Shown: positions 1-9,340, numbered from the stretch's first letter. The stretch is DNA of 62,382 bases from an uncultured Collinsella sp. (GCA_959599615.1 CAUGKA010000001.1:1-62382), one strand, 5' to 3'. Made by a program: numbers and translations. Notes: generated from the sequence alone by a model not told the origin.

Positions 1-175
1 GACTTGCAGCGACGGACCTCGGGACGCTCTTACACCACGTCTGCGCGCGCCACCTGGAGTCGGCTCGAAAAGAGTGATTTTGGGTTGTTTGCTGCGGGTG
101 TGGGCTTGGAAACAACGCTCGGGGTGGCGAGGTACTCAGAATTCGGTCGCAAGGAGGGCGTTCCTCGGCTGTGTC

Positions 176-222
176 AGGAGTGTCCCTGGGTGCCGGCACA
201 TAAGGAACGTCCCTAACTGCCG
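176..222 (-). repeat. dispersed GGGGACGTTCCT-type repeat, inverted copy
   Basis: Read on the minus strand this stretch carries GGGACGTTCCT, then GCCGGCA, then GGGACACTCCT. The same order is found at 35626-35674 and 44649-44700 on the plus strand. It is a non-coding dispersed repeat beside the 3' end of the acyltransferase gene. The rest of 1-175 shows no convincing gene. Confidence 0.6.
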
Positions 223-255
223 GAGGGGTGCCTGCCGTGGCGGGCACCCCTCCGG
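220..255. terminator. strong hairpin downstream of the acyltransferase gene
   Basis: Thirteen-base perfect arms (CCGGAGGGGTGCC at 220-232 and its complement at 243-255) flank a 10-base loop, 24 bases past the acyltransferase stop. No U-run follows on the minus strand, so it may be an RNA-stabilising hairpin rather than a true intrinsic terminator. Confidence 0.5.
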
Positions 256-278
256 ATGTGGGAAGTTTGCGCTGCAGG

Positions 279-2495
279 TTACTTGTCGGTGCCTAGCTTG
301 TGCGGTTTGAAGGCGAGGGCGTTAACGAGCGCGTCGGTGGCAGACTTGACGGCTGCCGGCTGCGGATCGTTGACGTGATCCTCGGGGTGTACGGGCAGGT
401 CCTTCTTGACGGCATCGTGGATCAAGTTGAGGTACTCAGTCACGCCAGTGGTCGATAGATGCGTGCCATCGCCATCGAACAGGTCGTTGCGGTTGGCACT
501 GTATCCGTACCAGTCGATAACGCGCACGTTCTTGTAGCGCGTAGCAGCGTTGGCGATGGCCTGGTTGGTAGAGCCAACCCACGGCTGCGGGCTGCGCGTG
601 TTCACAAACACCACAATACGCTTATCTCCTGCATCGGCCATGATGGCGTCGATCTGGTCGTCGGTTACCAAACCGTTGGTGCCCAGGGCAAAGACCACGA
701 TTTTGCCGGCAAGGTTCTGCTGGATATAGCCCTCAAATGTCGCGCGGCCCGCATCAAACTGGCGGCCCTTTTCGGCATCGATATGGCTGTGCGGGAACAC
801 GCCGTCAAAGGAATCAACGGCGCGCAGCGACACGGAGTCGCCAATCATCAGCAGGTCGTAGGATCCGTCGGGGAAGCCGTCGTTGTCCTTGTCGGTGTCG
901 TCGGCCGCCTGTTGGTCGGCGGGCGCGGTGTTTTTGGCTTCCTTGTTGAGGACTTCGGCGCCCTCACCGCTCAGTGCGGAGGTCTCCGGCACAAAGATCA
1001 GGCCGCCCAGTGCAACGACCAACACGACAGCGCAGGTTGCGCAGACAGGGACGTGCGCGCGTGCCCAGTTGGCGGGCGTGGCGGTGCCGTCGCGGAACTC
1101 GGATACGGTGCGCTCAAAGGCGCCCTTTCTAAACGGCGTTTCGATAAAGCGATATGAGCATTCGGCCACGGCGACCACCAACAACACCTGCAAAATGTAC
1201 TGCCACCACGGCGTATCGTTGATGTTGGCGACCGGGTTCATGAGCAACAGTAGCGGATAGTGCCACAGGTAGATGCTGTACGAGCGCTTGCCAACCCACA
1301 CGAGCGGCTCGGCGGACAGTGCGCGGGCAACCATTCCCTGGGGCTGCACGCAGGCCGCGATGACCATGAGCGTGAGGATGGAGCATAACAGCGTGCCGCC
1401 GCGATACTGGAACGCGGTGTAGCCGTTGGTGAGCGCGACCATGGCGGCAAGGCCAACCAGACCCACGACGCCCAACACATCGATGGATGCAGGTGAGGAC
1501 CAAAAACGCACGAGCGTACTCGGCTGAGTCGGGACGGTCTCGGCTGCGCCGTCGGTCGTAGCGTCATGCTTGCTTTCGGCGTTCTTGCCGTGCTTGGCGG
1601 CGCCAGCCAGGCGATTGCGCCCCAAACGATGAGCGAGACACACCGGCGCCAGGTCGCGATCGGGGATAAAGGCCATCCAGGCGCCCAGCAGCAGCGAGAA
1701 GACGCGGGTGTCGGTGCCGTAGTACACGCGGCTGGGGTCGGCGGCGGGGTTATAGAGCACCATCATGGCGATGGCGGAGACAGCAGCCAGTCCCAGAACC
1801 ATGCGGCGCGTGTTGGGCTTGCTCATGTGCATGGATACCATAGCGAGCAGCAGCGGGGGCCAAACCAGGTAGAACTGTTCCTCGATGGCGAGCGACCAAA
1901 AGTGCGTAAGCGGCGAGGGATCGCCCAGGGCATTGAAGTACGAGACGTTTTGGGCAATCTGCCACCAGTTGTTGAAGAACAGCAGCGACGGCAGGATGTC
2001 AGGGCGCATCTTGGTGAGCATCACGTGGTTAAAGATGGTGCACAGCGCGCAGGTCACGAACACTACCGTTACCACGGCGGGGACCAGGCGACGGATGCGG
2101 CGAATCCAGAAGCTCTTAAGGTCGATACGGCCGGTCTTAGCGACTTCGTTGAGCAGCAAGCGCGTGATCAGATAGCCCGAAAGCACAAAGAAGATCGTGA
2201 CGCCAAGCAGGCCGCCCTGAGCCCACGTGAGGTTGAGGTGATAGAGCACCACCGCGACGACGGCAAGCGTGCGCAGACCGTCGAGCGCAGGGATGTAGCG
2301 GGACTTGGGGCGAGCAGGCGTCTGCTCCGCGGCGGGAGTGTTGGCGCGGCCCGCGTTGTTGGCAGAAGCGTGATGGGGGCTCGCGGTGCGTCGCGGCTCG
2401 TTGGCACGGCGCTCGCCCTTCACGCGTTCGTGCGGCGCCGGCTCGTTGCCCGTGCGGCGTCGACCGCGCGAGCCCGATTGCGAGAATTGTTCCAT
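279..2495 (-). CDS. membrane O-acyltransferase with C-terminal SGNH domain (OafA/YrhL type)
   Basis: A 738-residue integral membrane acyltransferase predicted to acetylate cell-envelope or exported polysaccharide. The first ~65 residues are an Arg/Pro-rich cytoplasmic tail. The acyltransferase-3 domain begins at YIPALDGLRTLAVV (about residue 68), with a His in VVLYHL and about ten hydrophobic helices up to about residue 500. After a short extracytoplasmic linker, an SGNH-hydrolase-like domain carries GDSVSLRA (near 548) and the late DGDGTHLS motif (near 670) that supplies the catalytic Asp/His. Fusion of these two modules is the standard OafA layout. The ATG at 2495 is the first in-frame ATG and has only a weak ribosome-binding site. 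The acceptor cannot be told from sequence. Confidence 0.9.
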   Translation of the reverse strand: MEQFSQSGSRGRRRTGNEPAPHERVKGERRANEPRRTASPHHASANNAGRANTPAAEQTPARPKSRYIPALDGLRTLAVVAVVLYHLNLTWAQGGLLGVTIFFVLSGYLITRLLLNEVAKTGRIDLKSFWIRRIRRLVPAVVTVVFVTCALCTIFNHVMLTKMRPDILPSLLFFNNWWQIAQNVSYFNALGDPSPLTHFWSLAIEEQFYLVWPPLLLAMVSMHMSKPNTRRMVLGLAAVSAIAMMVLYNPAADPSRVYYGTDTRVFSLLLGAWMAFIPDRDLAPVCLAHRLGRNRLAGAAKHGKNAESKHDATTDGAAETVPTQPSTLVRFWSSPASIDVLGVVGLVGLAAMVALTNGYTAFQYRGGTLLCSILTLMVIAACVQPQGMVARALSAEPLVWVGKRSYSIYLWHYPLLLLMNPVANINDTPWWQYILQVLLVVAVAECSYRFIETPFRKGAFERTVSEFRDGTATPANWARAHVPVCATCAVVLVVALGGLIFVPETSALSGEGAEVLNKEAKNTAPADQQAADDTDKDNDGFPDGSYDLLMIGDSVSLRAVDSFDGVFPHSHIDAEKGRQFDAGRATFEGYIQQNLAGKIVVFALGTNGLVTDDQIDAIMADAGDKRIVVFVNTRSPQPWVGSTNQAIANAATRYKNVRVIDWYGYSANRNDLFDGDGTHLSTTGVTEYLNLIHDAVKKDLPVHPEDHVNDPQPAAVKSATDALVNALAFKPHKLGTDK

Positions 2496-2682
2496 AAAAC
2501 ATCATCCAATGACGAGAATAATCAGCACGTATTCATTGTAGCTGCCTGCCCCTGTGAATGCTTGCTGCTGGCGCAAGCTCAAGCGCGCGTCCACATCAAA
2601 GTGGACTAAAGTTATAGGGGGTGCGAGAGTGCACAATCGTTGGTCGACGGTGGGCGCAAAGCCTGAAGACGAGGAGGTTTCC

Positions 2683-3678
2683 ATGGCGGATCACAGCATC
2701 GTTGCGGTGTTCGGCAGCATGAACATGGACCTTTCGGTGGCGTGCGAGCGCATGCCGCGCGCGGGCGAGACCGTCGGTGGCAGCGGTTTTATCACCAACG
2801 CCGGCGGTAAGGGAGCCAATCAGGCCGTTGCCGCTGCGCGCATGGGTGCGCGCACGTGCATGATTGGCGCTGTTGGGCGCGATACCTTTGGCGATGCGCT
2901 TGTGGCAGGGCTCCAGGATGCCGGCGTGGGCGTTGAGTTTGTGGCGCGTCGCGATGACGTGGAGACCGGTACCGCGACTATCATTCGCTGTGAGAGCGAC
3001 AACCGCATCGTGCTGTCGCCGGGCGCCAACCATGCGCTTGCGGGCGAGGACGTTGCCCGCGCACTGAGGCGCTTGGTGGCCGACGAGCTCGACGGCGATG
3101 CCAGCGAGATTGCCCCGGCTGCCGGAAGCGTCTTTATTGCCCAGGGCGAATGTGACCTTGCAGCAACGGCCGCGGCGCTTTCTTGCGCTCACGAGCTGGG
3201 GTTCTATACGATCTTTAACCCGGCGCCCGCCTGCGACCTGCCGGCAGGAGCGTGGCCTGCGGTCGACCTGGTCTGCCCCAACGAGACCGAGTGCCAGGTG
3301 CTGACGGGCATTCTGCCCACAGATGATGCGAGCTGCGTCGCCGCGCTCAATGCGCTGCTCGATAAGGGCGCCGGGGCTGCGGTCATCACGCTGGGCGGCG
3401 CCGGCTCGGTTACGCTCGGCGATGGCGGTGAGCCGCTGCGCATGCCGGCGCTTTCGAGCGTGGTGGTCGATACGACGGCCGCGGGCGATACATTTATTGG
3501 CGCGCTTGCTGCAGCTCGTCTGGAGGGCCTGCCGCTCTTTGAGTGCATGGCGGCGGGCGCTCGCGCCTCGGCGGTGACGGTGTCGCGCCTGGGCGCTCAG
3601 CAATCAATTCCCACGCGTACGGAAGTCGAGCACAAGTTTGGTTTAGACGGTTTGGATGTAGACGGAGAAGCGGAGTAG
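2683..3678 (+). CDS. rbsK: ribokinase
   Basis: A 331-residue PfkB-family sugar kinase, most like ribokinase, converting D-ribose and ATP to ribose 5-phosphate. The N-terminus has FGSMNMDLSV and the PfkB motif NAGGKGANQAVAAARMGA near residue 38. The second signature DTTAAGDTFIGA lies near 263-274 and contains the catalytic Asp. The ATG at 2683 is preceded by GAGGAGG at ideal spacing, so upstream in-frame codons are rejected. The nucleoside hydrolase gene follows after 4 bases, so the pair probably forms a nucleoside-to-ribose-phosphate salvage unit. Another pentose or a nucleoside as substrate is possible. Confidence 0.88.
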   Translation: MADHSIVAVFGSMNMDLSVACERMPRAGETVGGSGFITNAGGKGANQAVAAARMGARTCMIGAVGRDTFGDALVAGLQDAGVGVEFVARRDDVETGTATIIRCESDNRIVLSPGANHALAGEDVARALRRLVADELDGDASEIAPAAGSVFIAQGECDLAATAAALSCAHELGFYTIFNPAPACDLPAGAWPAVDLVCPNETECQVLTGILPTDDASCVAALNALLDKGAGAAVITLGGAGSVTLGDGGEPLRMPALSSVVVDTTAAGDTFIGALAAARLEGLPLFECMAAGARASAVTVSRLGAQQSIPTRTEVEHKFGLDGLDVDGEAE

Positions 3679-3682
3679 AACA

Positions 3683-4657
3683 ATGGCAACCAAGAAGCTG
3701 ATCCTTGATCTGGATATGGGTGTGGATGATGCGATGGCGCTCGCCTATGCCATCGCAAGCCCCGAGGTGGAGCTCGTCGGCATCACCACGTGCTTTGGCA
3801 ACGTGCGCGTCGAGCAGTCGGCGCACAACTGCTTGGCGGTGCTCGACCTGTTGGGTCGTCCCGAGGTGCCGGTGTACCTGGGCGCCGATCGTCCCATGAA
3901 GGCGACCGAACCCTACACGCCGCCGGCGTCCACCACGCTTATCCACGGCAAGAACGGTATTGGCGGCGCAAGCGTGCCCGCTTCGCCGTACGAGCCGGTG
4001 GGCGCGACGTCGGCCGATGGCAATGCGGCGGTCGATTACCTGATTGATGCCGCGCGTACCTATGGCCCCGATTTGATCTACGTGGCGACCGGCCCGCTCT
4101 CCAATCTGTCGCTCGCCCTGGAGCGTGATGCGGCGGCGATGATGTCTATCGGTCGCGTGGTCGTGATGGGCGGTGCGCTTACCGTGCCCGGCAACGTGAG
4201 CGCGGGCGCCGAGGCCAACATGGCGGGCGACCCCGAGGCTGCCGACGCCGTGTTGCGCTCGGGCCGCAAGCTCACCATGGTGGGCTTGGATGTGACGCAC
4301 CGCGTGGTGCTCACACGTCGCGACGTTGCCGGCTGGACGGGCTCGGGCACTATGGCTGGCTGCGCGTTTGCGAGCATGGTCGAGCACTATATCGGTTCGT
4401 ACGAAATGAACGCGCCCTACCTGGGCGGCTGCGCGCTGCACGATCCGCTGGCGGTTGCCGTGGCGATTGATCCCACGCTCGTGGGTGCGCTCGGCTGTAA
4501 CCTGCGTGTTGACTTGCTGGGTGAGTATCGCGGCCGCACTATCTGTGATGAGCACCGTCTGTCCGATCCGGATAAGAGCGCGCTCGTGGCGCTCACCGTG
4601 GACGCCCCACGTTTCCTCGCGGAGTTTAAGGCACGCATGGCTCGCATCCTTGGCTAA
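3683..4657 (+). CDS. inosine-uridine preferring nucleoside hydrolase
   Basis: A 324-residue nucleoside hydrolase that cleaves the N-glycosidic bond of ribonucleosides, releasing base and ribose. The N-terminal calcium-binding signature appears as LDLDMGVDDAMAL (residues 8-20), a slight variant of the usual DTDxGxDD motif that keeps the key Asp residues. The family motif VVMGGALTVPGNVSAGAEANMAGDPEAA and a later HDPLAVA segment are also present. Only 4 bases separate it from ribokinase, which would phosphorylate the ribose released. Length and domain are complete. Confidence 0.9.
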   Translation: MATKKLILDLDMGVDDAMALAYAIASPEVELVGITTCFGNVRVEQSAHNCLAVLDLLGRPEVPVYLGADRPMKATEPYTPPASTTLIHGKNGIGGASVPASPYEPVGATSADGNAAVDYLIDAARTYGPDLIYVATGPLSNLSLALERDAAAMMSIGRVVVMGGALTVPGNVSAGAEANMAGDPEAADAVLRSGRKLTMVGLDVTHRVVLTRRDVAGWTGSGTMAGCAFASMVEHYIGSYEMNAPYLGGCALHDPLAVAVAIDPTLVGALGCNLRVDLLGEYRGRTICDEHRLSDPDKSALVALTVDAPRFLAEFKARMARILG

Positions 4658-4685
4658 ACGGTTTCTGTGCCCCGATCCAGATTAG

Positions 4686-4760
4686 CTACCGAGTAAATAC
4701 GCCCGTTGGGGGAATAGTCGCGTCGCTTCGCTTGACAACAGGCTAAACTAGCTATTAAAC
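4686..4760 (+). promoter_or_regulatory. lacI-family gene promoter and candidate operator
   Basis: CTACCGAGTAAATACGC at 4686-4702 matches 15 of 17 bases of a box at 26363-26379 in front of the PTS gene. A -35 TTGACA follows at 4732-4737, with AT-rich -10 candidates at about 4753-4760. TAAAC or GTTTA half-sites occur at 4744, 4756, 4773 and 4794. The arrangement fits autoregulation by the LacI-family protein encoded next. Which box binds which protein is not known. Confidence 0.5.
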
Positions 4761-4860
4761 ATTTACTATTCTGTTTAGATTGAATTTGCGGTCGTTTAGT
4801 TGTCGAGTCACGGGGCGGTCAGGCCACGATGCTCCGCCACGACCGTTGCTAGGGGGAACA

Positions 4861-5871
4861 ATGGCCAAAGCAAGTGTTCGCGAGATCAGCCGCATCACCG
4901 GTTTTTCGCCCGCAACCGTGTCCAACGCGCTCAACCGCAAGCGCAGCGTGAGCGAGGAGACCGCCAAAGTCATCCTGGAGTGCGCGCAGTCGCTCGGCTA
5001 TCAGCAGTCGACGCAGCTCGAGAGCATCCAGTTTGTGCTCGCGCGCAAGACGGGCGCCATCCTGGACGAGAGCACCTTCCACCCCGCGGTCATCGAGGGC
5101 GTGGAGCGCCAGGCGCGTCGCCACGGCATGAGCACGAGCTTTGTCTCGCTCGACTTTAGCGACCTAGACGCCGTGCGTCCGCAGGTCGAGGGCCTGATTG
5201 CCGATCCGGCCGCCGCTATTGTACTAATGGGTACGGAGTTGGGCGAGGAGGACTACGCCCTGTTCGCTAACGCCGCCGCCCACCTGATTGTGCTCGATGG
5301 CTGGAGCGACCGCCAGTACTTTGATGCCGTGGTCATTGCCAATACCGATTCGGTGCTGCGTGCCGTGGACTACCTTATCGAGAAAGGTCACAAGCAAATC
5401 GGCTATCTGGCGGGCGACCTTCGTATCCGCAACTTTAAGGACCGCGAGCGCGGCTATCGCCAAGCGCTTGAGGATGCGGACCTCGAGGCCAATCCGGCAT
5501 GGCGCGTCACGCTGGGCACCACGCTCGAGGGCGCTTATCGCGACATGGGCGCGTGGCTCGACAATGCCTCGCACGACGACCTGCCGACGGCTTTCTTTGC
5601 CGAGAACGACGTGCTCGCCGTGGGTGCCATGCGCGCGTTCAACGAGCACGGCATTCGCGTGCCCGAGGATGTCTCGATCATCGGCTTTGACGACCTATCT
5701 CTGGGCGCTTTTTCCAACCCGCCGCTCACCACGGTGCATGTTCCCAAGCACGAGGTGGGTGAGATCGCGGTGCGCCGCCTGGTGGGCAACATCCGCAATC
5801 CCAAGAGCTATACCTGCAAAACGGCTGTGTCGACCTATTTTGTCGAGCGCCAGAGCGTGCGCGAAATCTAG
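4861..5871 (+). CDS. LacI-family transcriptional regulator
   Basis: A 336-residue LacI/GalR repressor. The N-terminal helix-turn-helix is clear: SVREISRITGFSPATVSNAL (residues 4-23), followed by the hinge helix. The rest is a periplasmic-binding-protein-like ligand domain ending in the family's SIIGFDDLSLGAFSNPPLTTV segment. The ATG at 4861 is preceded by GGGGGAACA and begins exactly where the HTH should. The gene precedes the isomerase/transketolase/kinase operon and probably senses its sugar or sugar phosphate. TAAAC half-sites before this gene, before the operon and around the distant esterase/PTS locus suggest a wider regulon. Confidence 0.92.
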   Translation: MAKASVREISRITGFSPATVSNALNRKRSVSEETAKVILECAQSLGYQQSTQLESIQFVLARKTGAILDESTFHPAVIEGVERQARRHGMSTSFVSLDFSDLDAVRPQVEGLIADPAAAIVLMGTELGEEDYALFANAAAHLIVLDGWSDRQYFDAVVIANTDSVLRAVDYLIEKGHKQIGYLAGDLRIRNFKDRERGYRQALEDADLEANPAWRVTLGTTLEGAYRDMGAWLDNASHDDLPTAFFAENDVLAVGAMRAFNEHGIRVPEDVSIIGFDDLSLGAFSNPPLTTVHVPKHEVGEIAVRRLVGNIRNPKSYTCKTAVSTYFVERQSVREI

Positions 5872-5935
5872 GCGGAGACGGCATCGCCTGCAGCGTGCCA
5901 AAGCTCGCTAGGGCAGTAAACATAGCGCTATTCAA

Positions 5936-5963
5936 AAGAGGGTCCTTCGGGGTCCTCTTTTTG
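5936..5963 (+). terminator. intrinsic terminator after the lacI-family gene
   Basis: A ten-pair stem with two wobble pairs and a UUCG tetraloop (AAGAGGGTCC, TTCG, GGGTCCTCTT) is followed by a run of T. This is a textbook Rho-independent terminator separating the regulator from the sugar operon. Confidence 0.9.
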
Positions 5964-5984
5964 TTTCCCTTGTATGTTCAGATT

Positions 5985-6110
5985 GTTTACATACCGTTTA
6001 GGCTGATTTCTCTACCGTCTACGGGTATTTCGCGCTAAACTTCTAAACAGAAGAGTAAAACATTTAGTAAACAGAACAAAACGAAACATGCGTCTGTTTA
6101 CTGAACATGT
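5985..6110 (+). promoter_or_regulatory. cluster of TAAAC/GTTTA operator half-sites before the sugar operon
   Basis: Six to seven copies of GTTTA or TAAAC are packed into this AT-rich stretch: GTTTAC at 5985, GTTTAG at 5996, CTAAAC at 6035 and 6043, AGTAAAC at about 6066 and GTTTACTGAAC at about 6097. In such a GC-rich genome this clustering is not expected by chance. It is probably the operator region for the LacI-family protein. A ribosome-binding site AGGGGAGG lies just before the ATG at 6129. Confidence 0.5.
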
Positions 6111-6128
6111 GACTAGGGGAGGACGTAC

Positions 6129-7529
6129 ATGGATAAGATCAAGCTCGGTTTTGTGCCCACGCGCCGTAGCATCTTTAGCGCGCCGGACGCGATCAAGTAT
6201 CGCGGCCTTACGGCTGATCGCCTGCGCGAGATCGGCGTCGAGATTGTGGATATCGACGACATCAACGACGAGGGCCTGCTGTTCGACGACAGCCATATCG
6301 CGCCTATCGTCGAGAAGTTCCGCGCCGAGGGCGTCGACGGCATCATGCTCTGCCACGCCAACTTTGGCACCGAGTACGTTTGCGCTCGCCTTGCCCGCGA
6401 GCTCGGCTTGCCCGTGCTGCTGTGGGGCCCGCGCGATGAGCGCCCCGAGCCTGACGGCACCCGCCTGCGTGACAGCCAGTGCGGCCTGTTCGCCACCGGC
6501 AAGGTCCTGCGTCGCTTCCAGGTCCCCTTCACCTATATGACCAACTGCCGCCTGACCGATCCCGAGTTCGAGCGCGGCGTCTGGGACTTCCTCGCCGTGT
6601 GCAACGTGGTCAAGACCTTCAAGCACACCCGCATCCTGCAGATGGCCACCCGTCCGTTCGATTTCTGGTCCACCATGTGCAACGAGGGCGAGCTGCTCGA
6701 GAAGTTCAACATTCAGCTTTCGCCCATCCCCATGACCGAGCTTGTCCAGGCCGTGCGCGACGCCCAGGCTGACGAGCAGGCCATGGCAGCCATGCTCGCC
6801 CACATTGCCGACAGCTTTGAGATCTGCATCCCCGAGGATAAGGTCCCCGCTGTGGCCGGTCTTGCCATTGCCATGAAGCGCTTGGTCGAGAAGTACGGCT
6901 GCAACGCCGGCGCCATCCAGTGCTGGAACGCCCTGCAGGACGAGTTGGGCATTATGCCCTGCGCCGCCAACGCAATCCTCAACGAGATGGGCATCCCCAT
7001 CGTCTGCGAGACCGACATCCATGGCGCTATCACCGCGCTGATGGTCGAGGCCGCCGACCTGGGCCGTCACCGCGGCATGTTCGCCGACTGGACCGTGCGT
7101 CATCCCGATAACGAGAACGGCGAGCTGCTGCAGCACTGCGGCCCCTGGCCCTGCAGCTGCGCGGCCGTCAAGCCCAAGCTCACTTACCCGCTGGCTTTCG
7201 ATCACCCCGGCGCGCTGACGGCCGAGGCCAAGCACGGCGACCTCACCCTTGCCCGCTTTGACGGCGACAACGGCGAGTACTCGCTGCTGCTGGGTAACGC
7301 CCGCGGCATCGACGGCCCGGCCGGCATGGGCACCTACCTGTGGGTCGAGGTCGACAACCTCAAGCGCCTCGAGGCCAAGATCGTCGAGGGTCCCTACATC
7401 CACCACTGCGTCGCCATTCACGCCAACGTGGTGCCGGTGCTCTACGAGGCGTGCAAGTACATCGGCATTGTCCCCGACCTGTACGACCCCATCGAAGAAG
7501 ACGTCAAAGCTTACCTGCGAGGAGAGTAG
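6129..7529 (+). CDS. L-fucose/L-arabinose isomerase-family protein
   Basis: A 466-residue protein of the FucI/AraA-like isomerase fold, expected to interconvert an aldose and a ketose. It begins MDKIKLGFVPTRR, the family's Rossmann-like first strand. It has a conserved mid-region (GIMLCHANFGTEY), MPCAANAILNEMGIPIVCETDIHGAIT and HCGPWPCSC, and a C-terminal domain with HCVAIHANVVPVLYEA. Candidate metal ligands are the Glu/Asp of the CETDIHG region and the later His residues. It starts a four-gene operon: transketolase N starts 2 bases after its stop, then transketolase C, then the FGGY kinase. The true sugar is unknown, because the family includes decarboxylation-linked and non-fucose members. 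Confidence 0.75.
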   Translation: MDKIKLGFVPTRRSIFSAPDAIKYRGLTADRLREIGVEIVDIDDINDEGLLFDDSHIAPIVEKFRAEGVDGIMLCHANFGTEYVCARLARELGLPVLLWGPRDERPEPDGTRLRDSQCGLFATGKVLRRFQVPFTYMTNCRLTDPEFERGVWDFLAVCNVVKTFKHTRILQMATRPFDFWSTMCNEGELLEKFNIQLSPIPMTELVQAVRDAQADEQAMAAMLAHIADSFEICIPEDKVPAVAGLAIAMKRLVEKYGCNAGAIQCWNALQDELGIMPCAANAILNEMGIPIVCETDIHGAITALMVEAADLGRHRGMFADWTVRHPDNENGELLQHCGPWPCSCAAVKPKLTYPLAFDHPGALTAEAKHGDLTLARFDGDNGEYSLLLGNARGIDGPAGMGTYLWVEVDNLKRLEAKIVEGPYIHHCVAIHANVVPVLYEACKYIGIVPDLYDPIEEDVKAYLRGE

Positions 7530-7531
7530 AA

Positions 7532-8368
7532 ATGGCAACTATCGAAGAGCTTGAATCCCTGCGTTGGGACCTTCGCCGCGATTGCGTCGATATCATCATG
7601 GCTGGCGCCGGCGGCCACATCGGCGGCGACATGTCGGTGATCGACGCCCTCATGACCCTCTACGCCAACCATCTCAACATTTCGCCCGAGACCGTCGACG
7701 ATCCCAACCGCGATCGCTTCGTGCTCTCCAAGGGCCACGCAATGGAGGCCTACTATGCGGTGCTCTGCCACGAGGGCTATCTGGACCTCGATGACGTCAA
7801 GGCCCGCTTCTCCAAGTTCGGCAGCCCCTACATCGGTCACCCCAACAACAAGCTCAAGGGCATCGAGATGAACTCGGGCTCGCTGGGTCATGGCCTGCCC
7901 GTGGCCGTCGGGATGGCGCTTGCCGGCAAGATGGACGGCCGCGACTACCGCGTCTACACCATCATGGGCGACGGCGAGCTTGCCGAGGGCTCGGTCTGGG
8001 AGGGCGCCATGAGCGGCGGCAACTACCAGCTCGATAACCTGTGCGCGCTCGTGGACCGCAACCGCCTGCAGATCAGCGGTAGCACCGAGGACGTCATGAA
8101 GCAGGATTCGCAGGAGGAGCGCTGGGCCGCCTTCGGTTGGAACGTGCTCTCCATTCCGGGCAACGACATTCAGGCCATCGACGCCGCGCTGACGCTTGCG
8201 GCCGAGACCAAGGGAAAGCCCACGGTTATCATCCTCAACACGGTGAAGGGCTATGGCTCGTCTGTTATGGAGGACAAGGCCGCCTGGCACCATCACCTTC
8301 CCAACGACGAGGAATATGCCCAGATCATCGCCGATTTCGCTGCCCATAAGGAGGCCATCAATGGCTAA
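7532..8368 (+). CDS. transketolase, N-terminal (TPP-binding) subunit
   Basis: A 278-residue split transketolase subunit binding thiamine pyrophosphate. Visible motifs are GGHIGGDMSVIDAL near residue 27, LSKGHAMEAYYAVL near 67, the substrate-entry segment NSGSLGHGLPVAVGMALAGK, and the TPP motif GDGELAEGSVWEGAM near 148 continuing to NL, CALVDRNRLQ. It ends where the pyrimidine-binding domain of a fused enzyme would start. That domain is the next gene, overlapping by 8 bases, so the two are likely translationally coupled and form one enzyme. It would shuttle two-carbon units between ketoses and aldoses made by this operon. Confidence 0.93.
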   Translation: MATIEELESLRWDLRRDCVDIIMAGAGGHIGGDMSVIDALMTLYANHLNISPETVDDPNRDRFVLSKGHAMEAYYAVLCHEGYLDLDDVKARFSKFGSPYIGHPNNKLKGIEMNSGSLGHGLPVAVGMALAGKMDGRDYRVYTIMGDGELAEGSVWEGAMSGGNYQLDNLCALVDRNRLQISGSTEDVMKQDSQEERWAAFGWNVLSIPGNDIQAIDAALTLAAETKGKPTVIILNTVKGYGSSVMEDKAAWHHHLPNDEEYAQIIADFAAHKEAING

Positions 8369-9302
8369 CAAGATCGCCAACCGCAAGGTTATCTGCGACA
8401 CGCTGCTCGAGGCCGCCCAGACCGATAAGGACATCGTCGTCCTGTGCTCCGACTCCCGCGGCTCCGCATCGCTCACGCCGTTCTTCGATCAGTATCCCCA
8501 GCAGTCCGTCGAGGTCGGCATCGCCGAGCAGGACCTGGTGAGCATCGCCGCCGGCATGGCTTCGTGCGGCAAGAAGGCCTGGGCCGCCTCGCCGGCGTCC
8601 TTTGTGACCACGCGCTCGTATGAGCAGTGCAAGGTCGATGTTTCGTACTCCAATACCAACGTCAAGCTCATCGGAATTTCGGGTGGCGTGTCCTACGGTG
8701 CCCTGGGCATGAGCCATCACTCCGCGCAGGATATCGCTGCCATGAGCGCGATTCCCAACATGCGCGTGTATCTGCCGAGCGATCGCTTCCAGACCGCCGA
8801 GCTCGTGCGCGCCCTGGTTGCCGACAACAAGCCGGCCTACATCCGCGTGGGCCGCAACCCGGTCGAGGACGTGTACACCGAGGACGAGTGCCCGTTTCAG
8901 ATGGACCGCGCCACCTGGGTGCGTCGCGGCACCGATGTGACGATTGTCGCCACCGGCGAGATGGTCCGCCATGCCGTGGACGCCGCCGATCTGCTGGCCG
9001 AGCAGGGCATCTCGGCAACGGTGCTCGACATGTACTGCGTCAAGCCGCTCGATACCGAGGCCGTGATCGAGGCCGCCGGGGCTACGCGCTCTGTCGTGAC
9101 CGTCGAGGAGCACAGCCCCTTCGGCGGCCTGGGTTCCATGGTCGCGCAGGTCGTGGGCGAGCATTGCCCGCGTCCGGTCAAGTGCCTGAGCCTGCCCGAC
9201 GCGCCGGTCATCACCGGCACGAGCCCCGAGGTCTTTGCGCACTACGGCCTGACGGGCGAGGGAATCGCCAAGACGGTCGCCGAGTTCCTGCCCGCAGAGT
9301 AA
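8361..9302 (+). CDS. transketolase, C-terminal subunit
   Basis: A 313-residue partner of the preceding subunit, carrying the pyrimidine-binding and C-terminal domains of transketolase. It shows VEVGIAEQDLVSIAAGMA (Glu that activates TPP) near residues 51-68, the GISGGVSYGALGMSHHSAQDIAAM segment, and a C-terminal domain beginning at VTIVATGEMVRHAVDAADLL. The ATG at 8361 lies inside the last codons of the N-subunit gene, preceded by AAGGAGG, so translation is probably coupled. The split form is common in Firmicutes and Actinobacteria. Confidence 0.93.
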   Translation: MANKIANRKVICDTLLEAAQTDKDIVVLCSDSRGSASLTPFFDQYPQQSVEVGIAEQDLVSIAAGMASCGKKAWAASPASFVTTRSYEQCKVDVSYSNTNVKLIGISGGVSYGALGMSHHSAQDIAAMSAIPNMRVYLPSDRFQTAELVRALVADNKPAYIRVGRNPVEDVYTEDECPFQMDRATWVRRGTDVTIVATGEMVRHAVDAADLLAEQGISATVLDMYCVKPLDTEAVIEAAGATRSVVTVEEHSPFGGLGSMVAQVVGEHCPRPVKCLSLPDAPVITGTSPEVFAHYGLTGEGIAKTVAEFLPAE

Positions 9303-9305
9303 CTG

Positions 9306-9340
9306 GAATGTGACAAAGGGACAGTCCCTTTGTCACATTC
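9306..9340. repeat. near-perfect palindrome, CAAAGGGAC family
   Basis: Seventeen-base perfect arms (GAATGTGACAAAGGGAC and its complement) around a single A. It sits between the transketolase and kinase genes. The core resembles the palindromes at 12441-12491 and 34418-34454, where CAAAGG arms flank a CTGTCC-type centre. This looks like a REP-type dispersed element placed inside an operon. It may limit expression of the kinase. Confidence 0.75.

Noticed and set aside
4..310. Small plus-strand frames at the window start
   Set aside because: No ribosome-binding site or family match; they cross a dispersed repeat and a hairpin.
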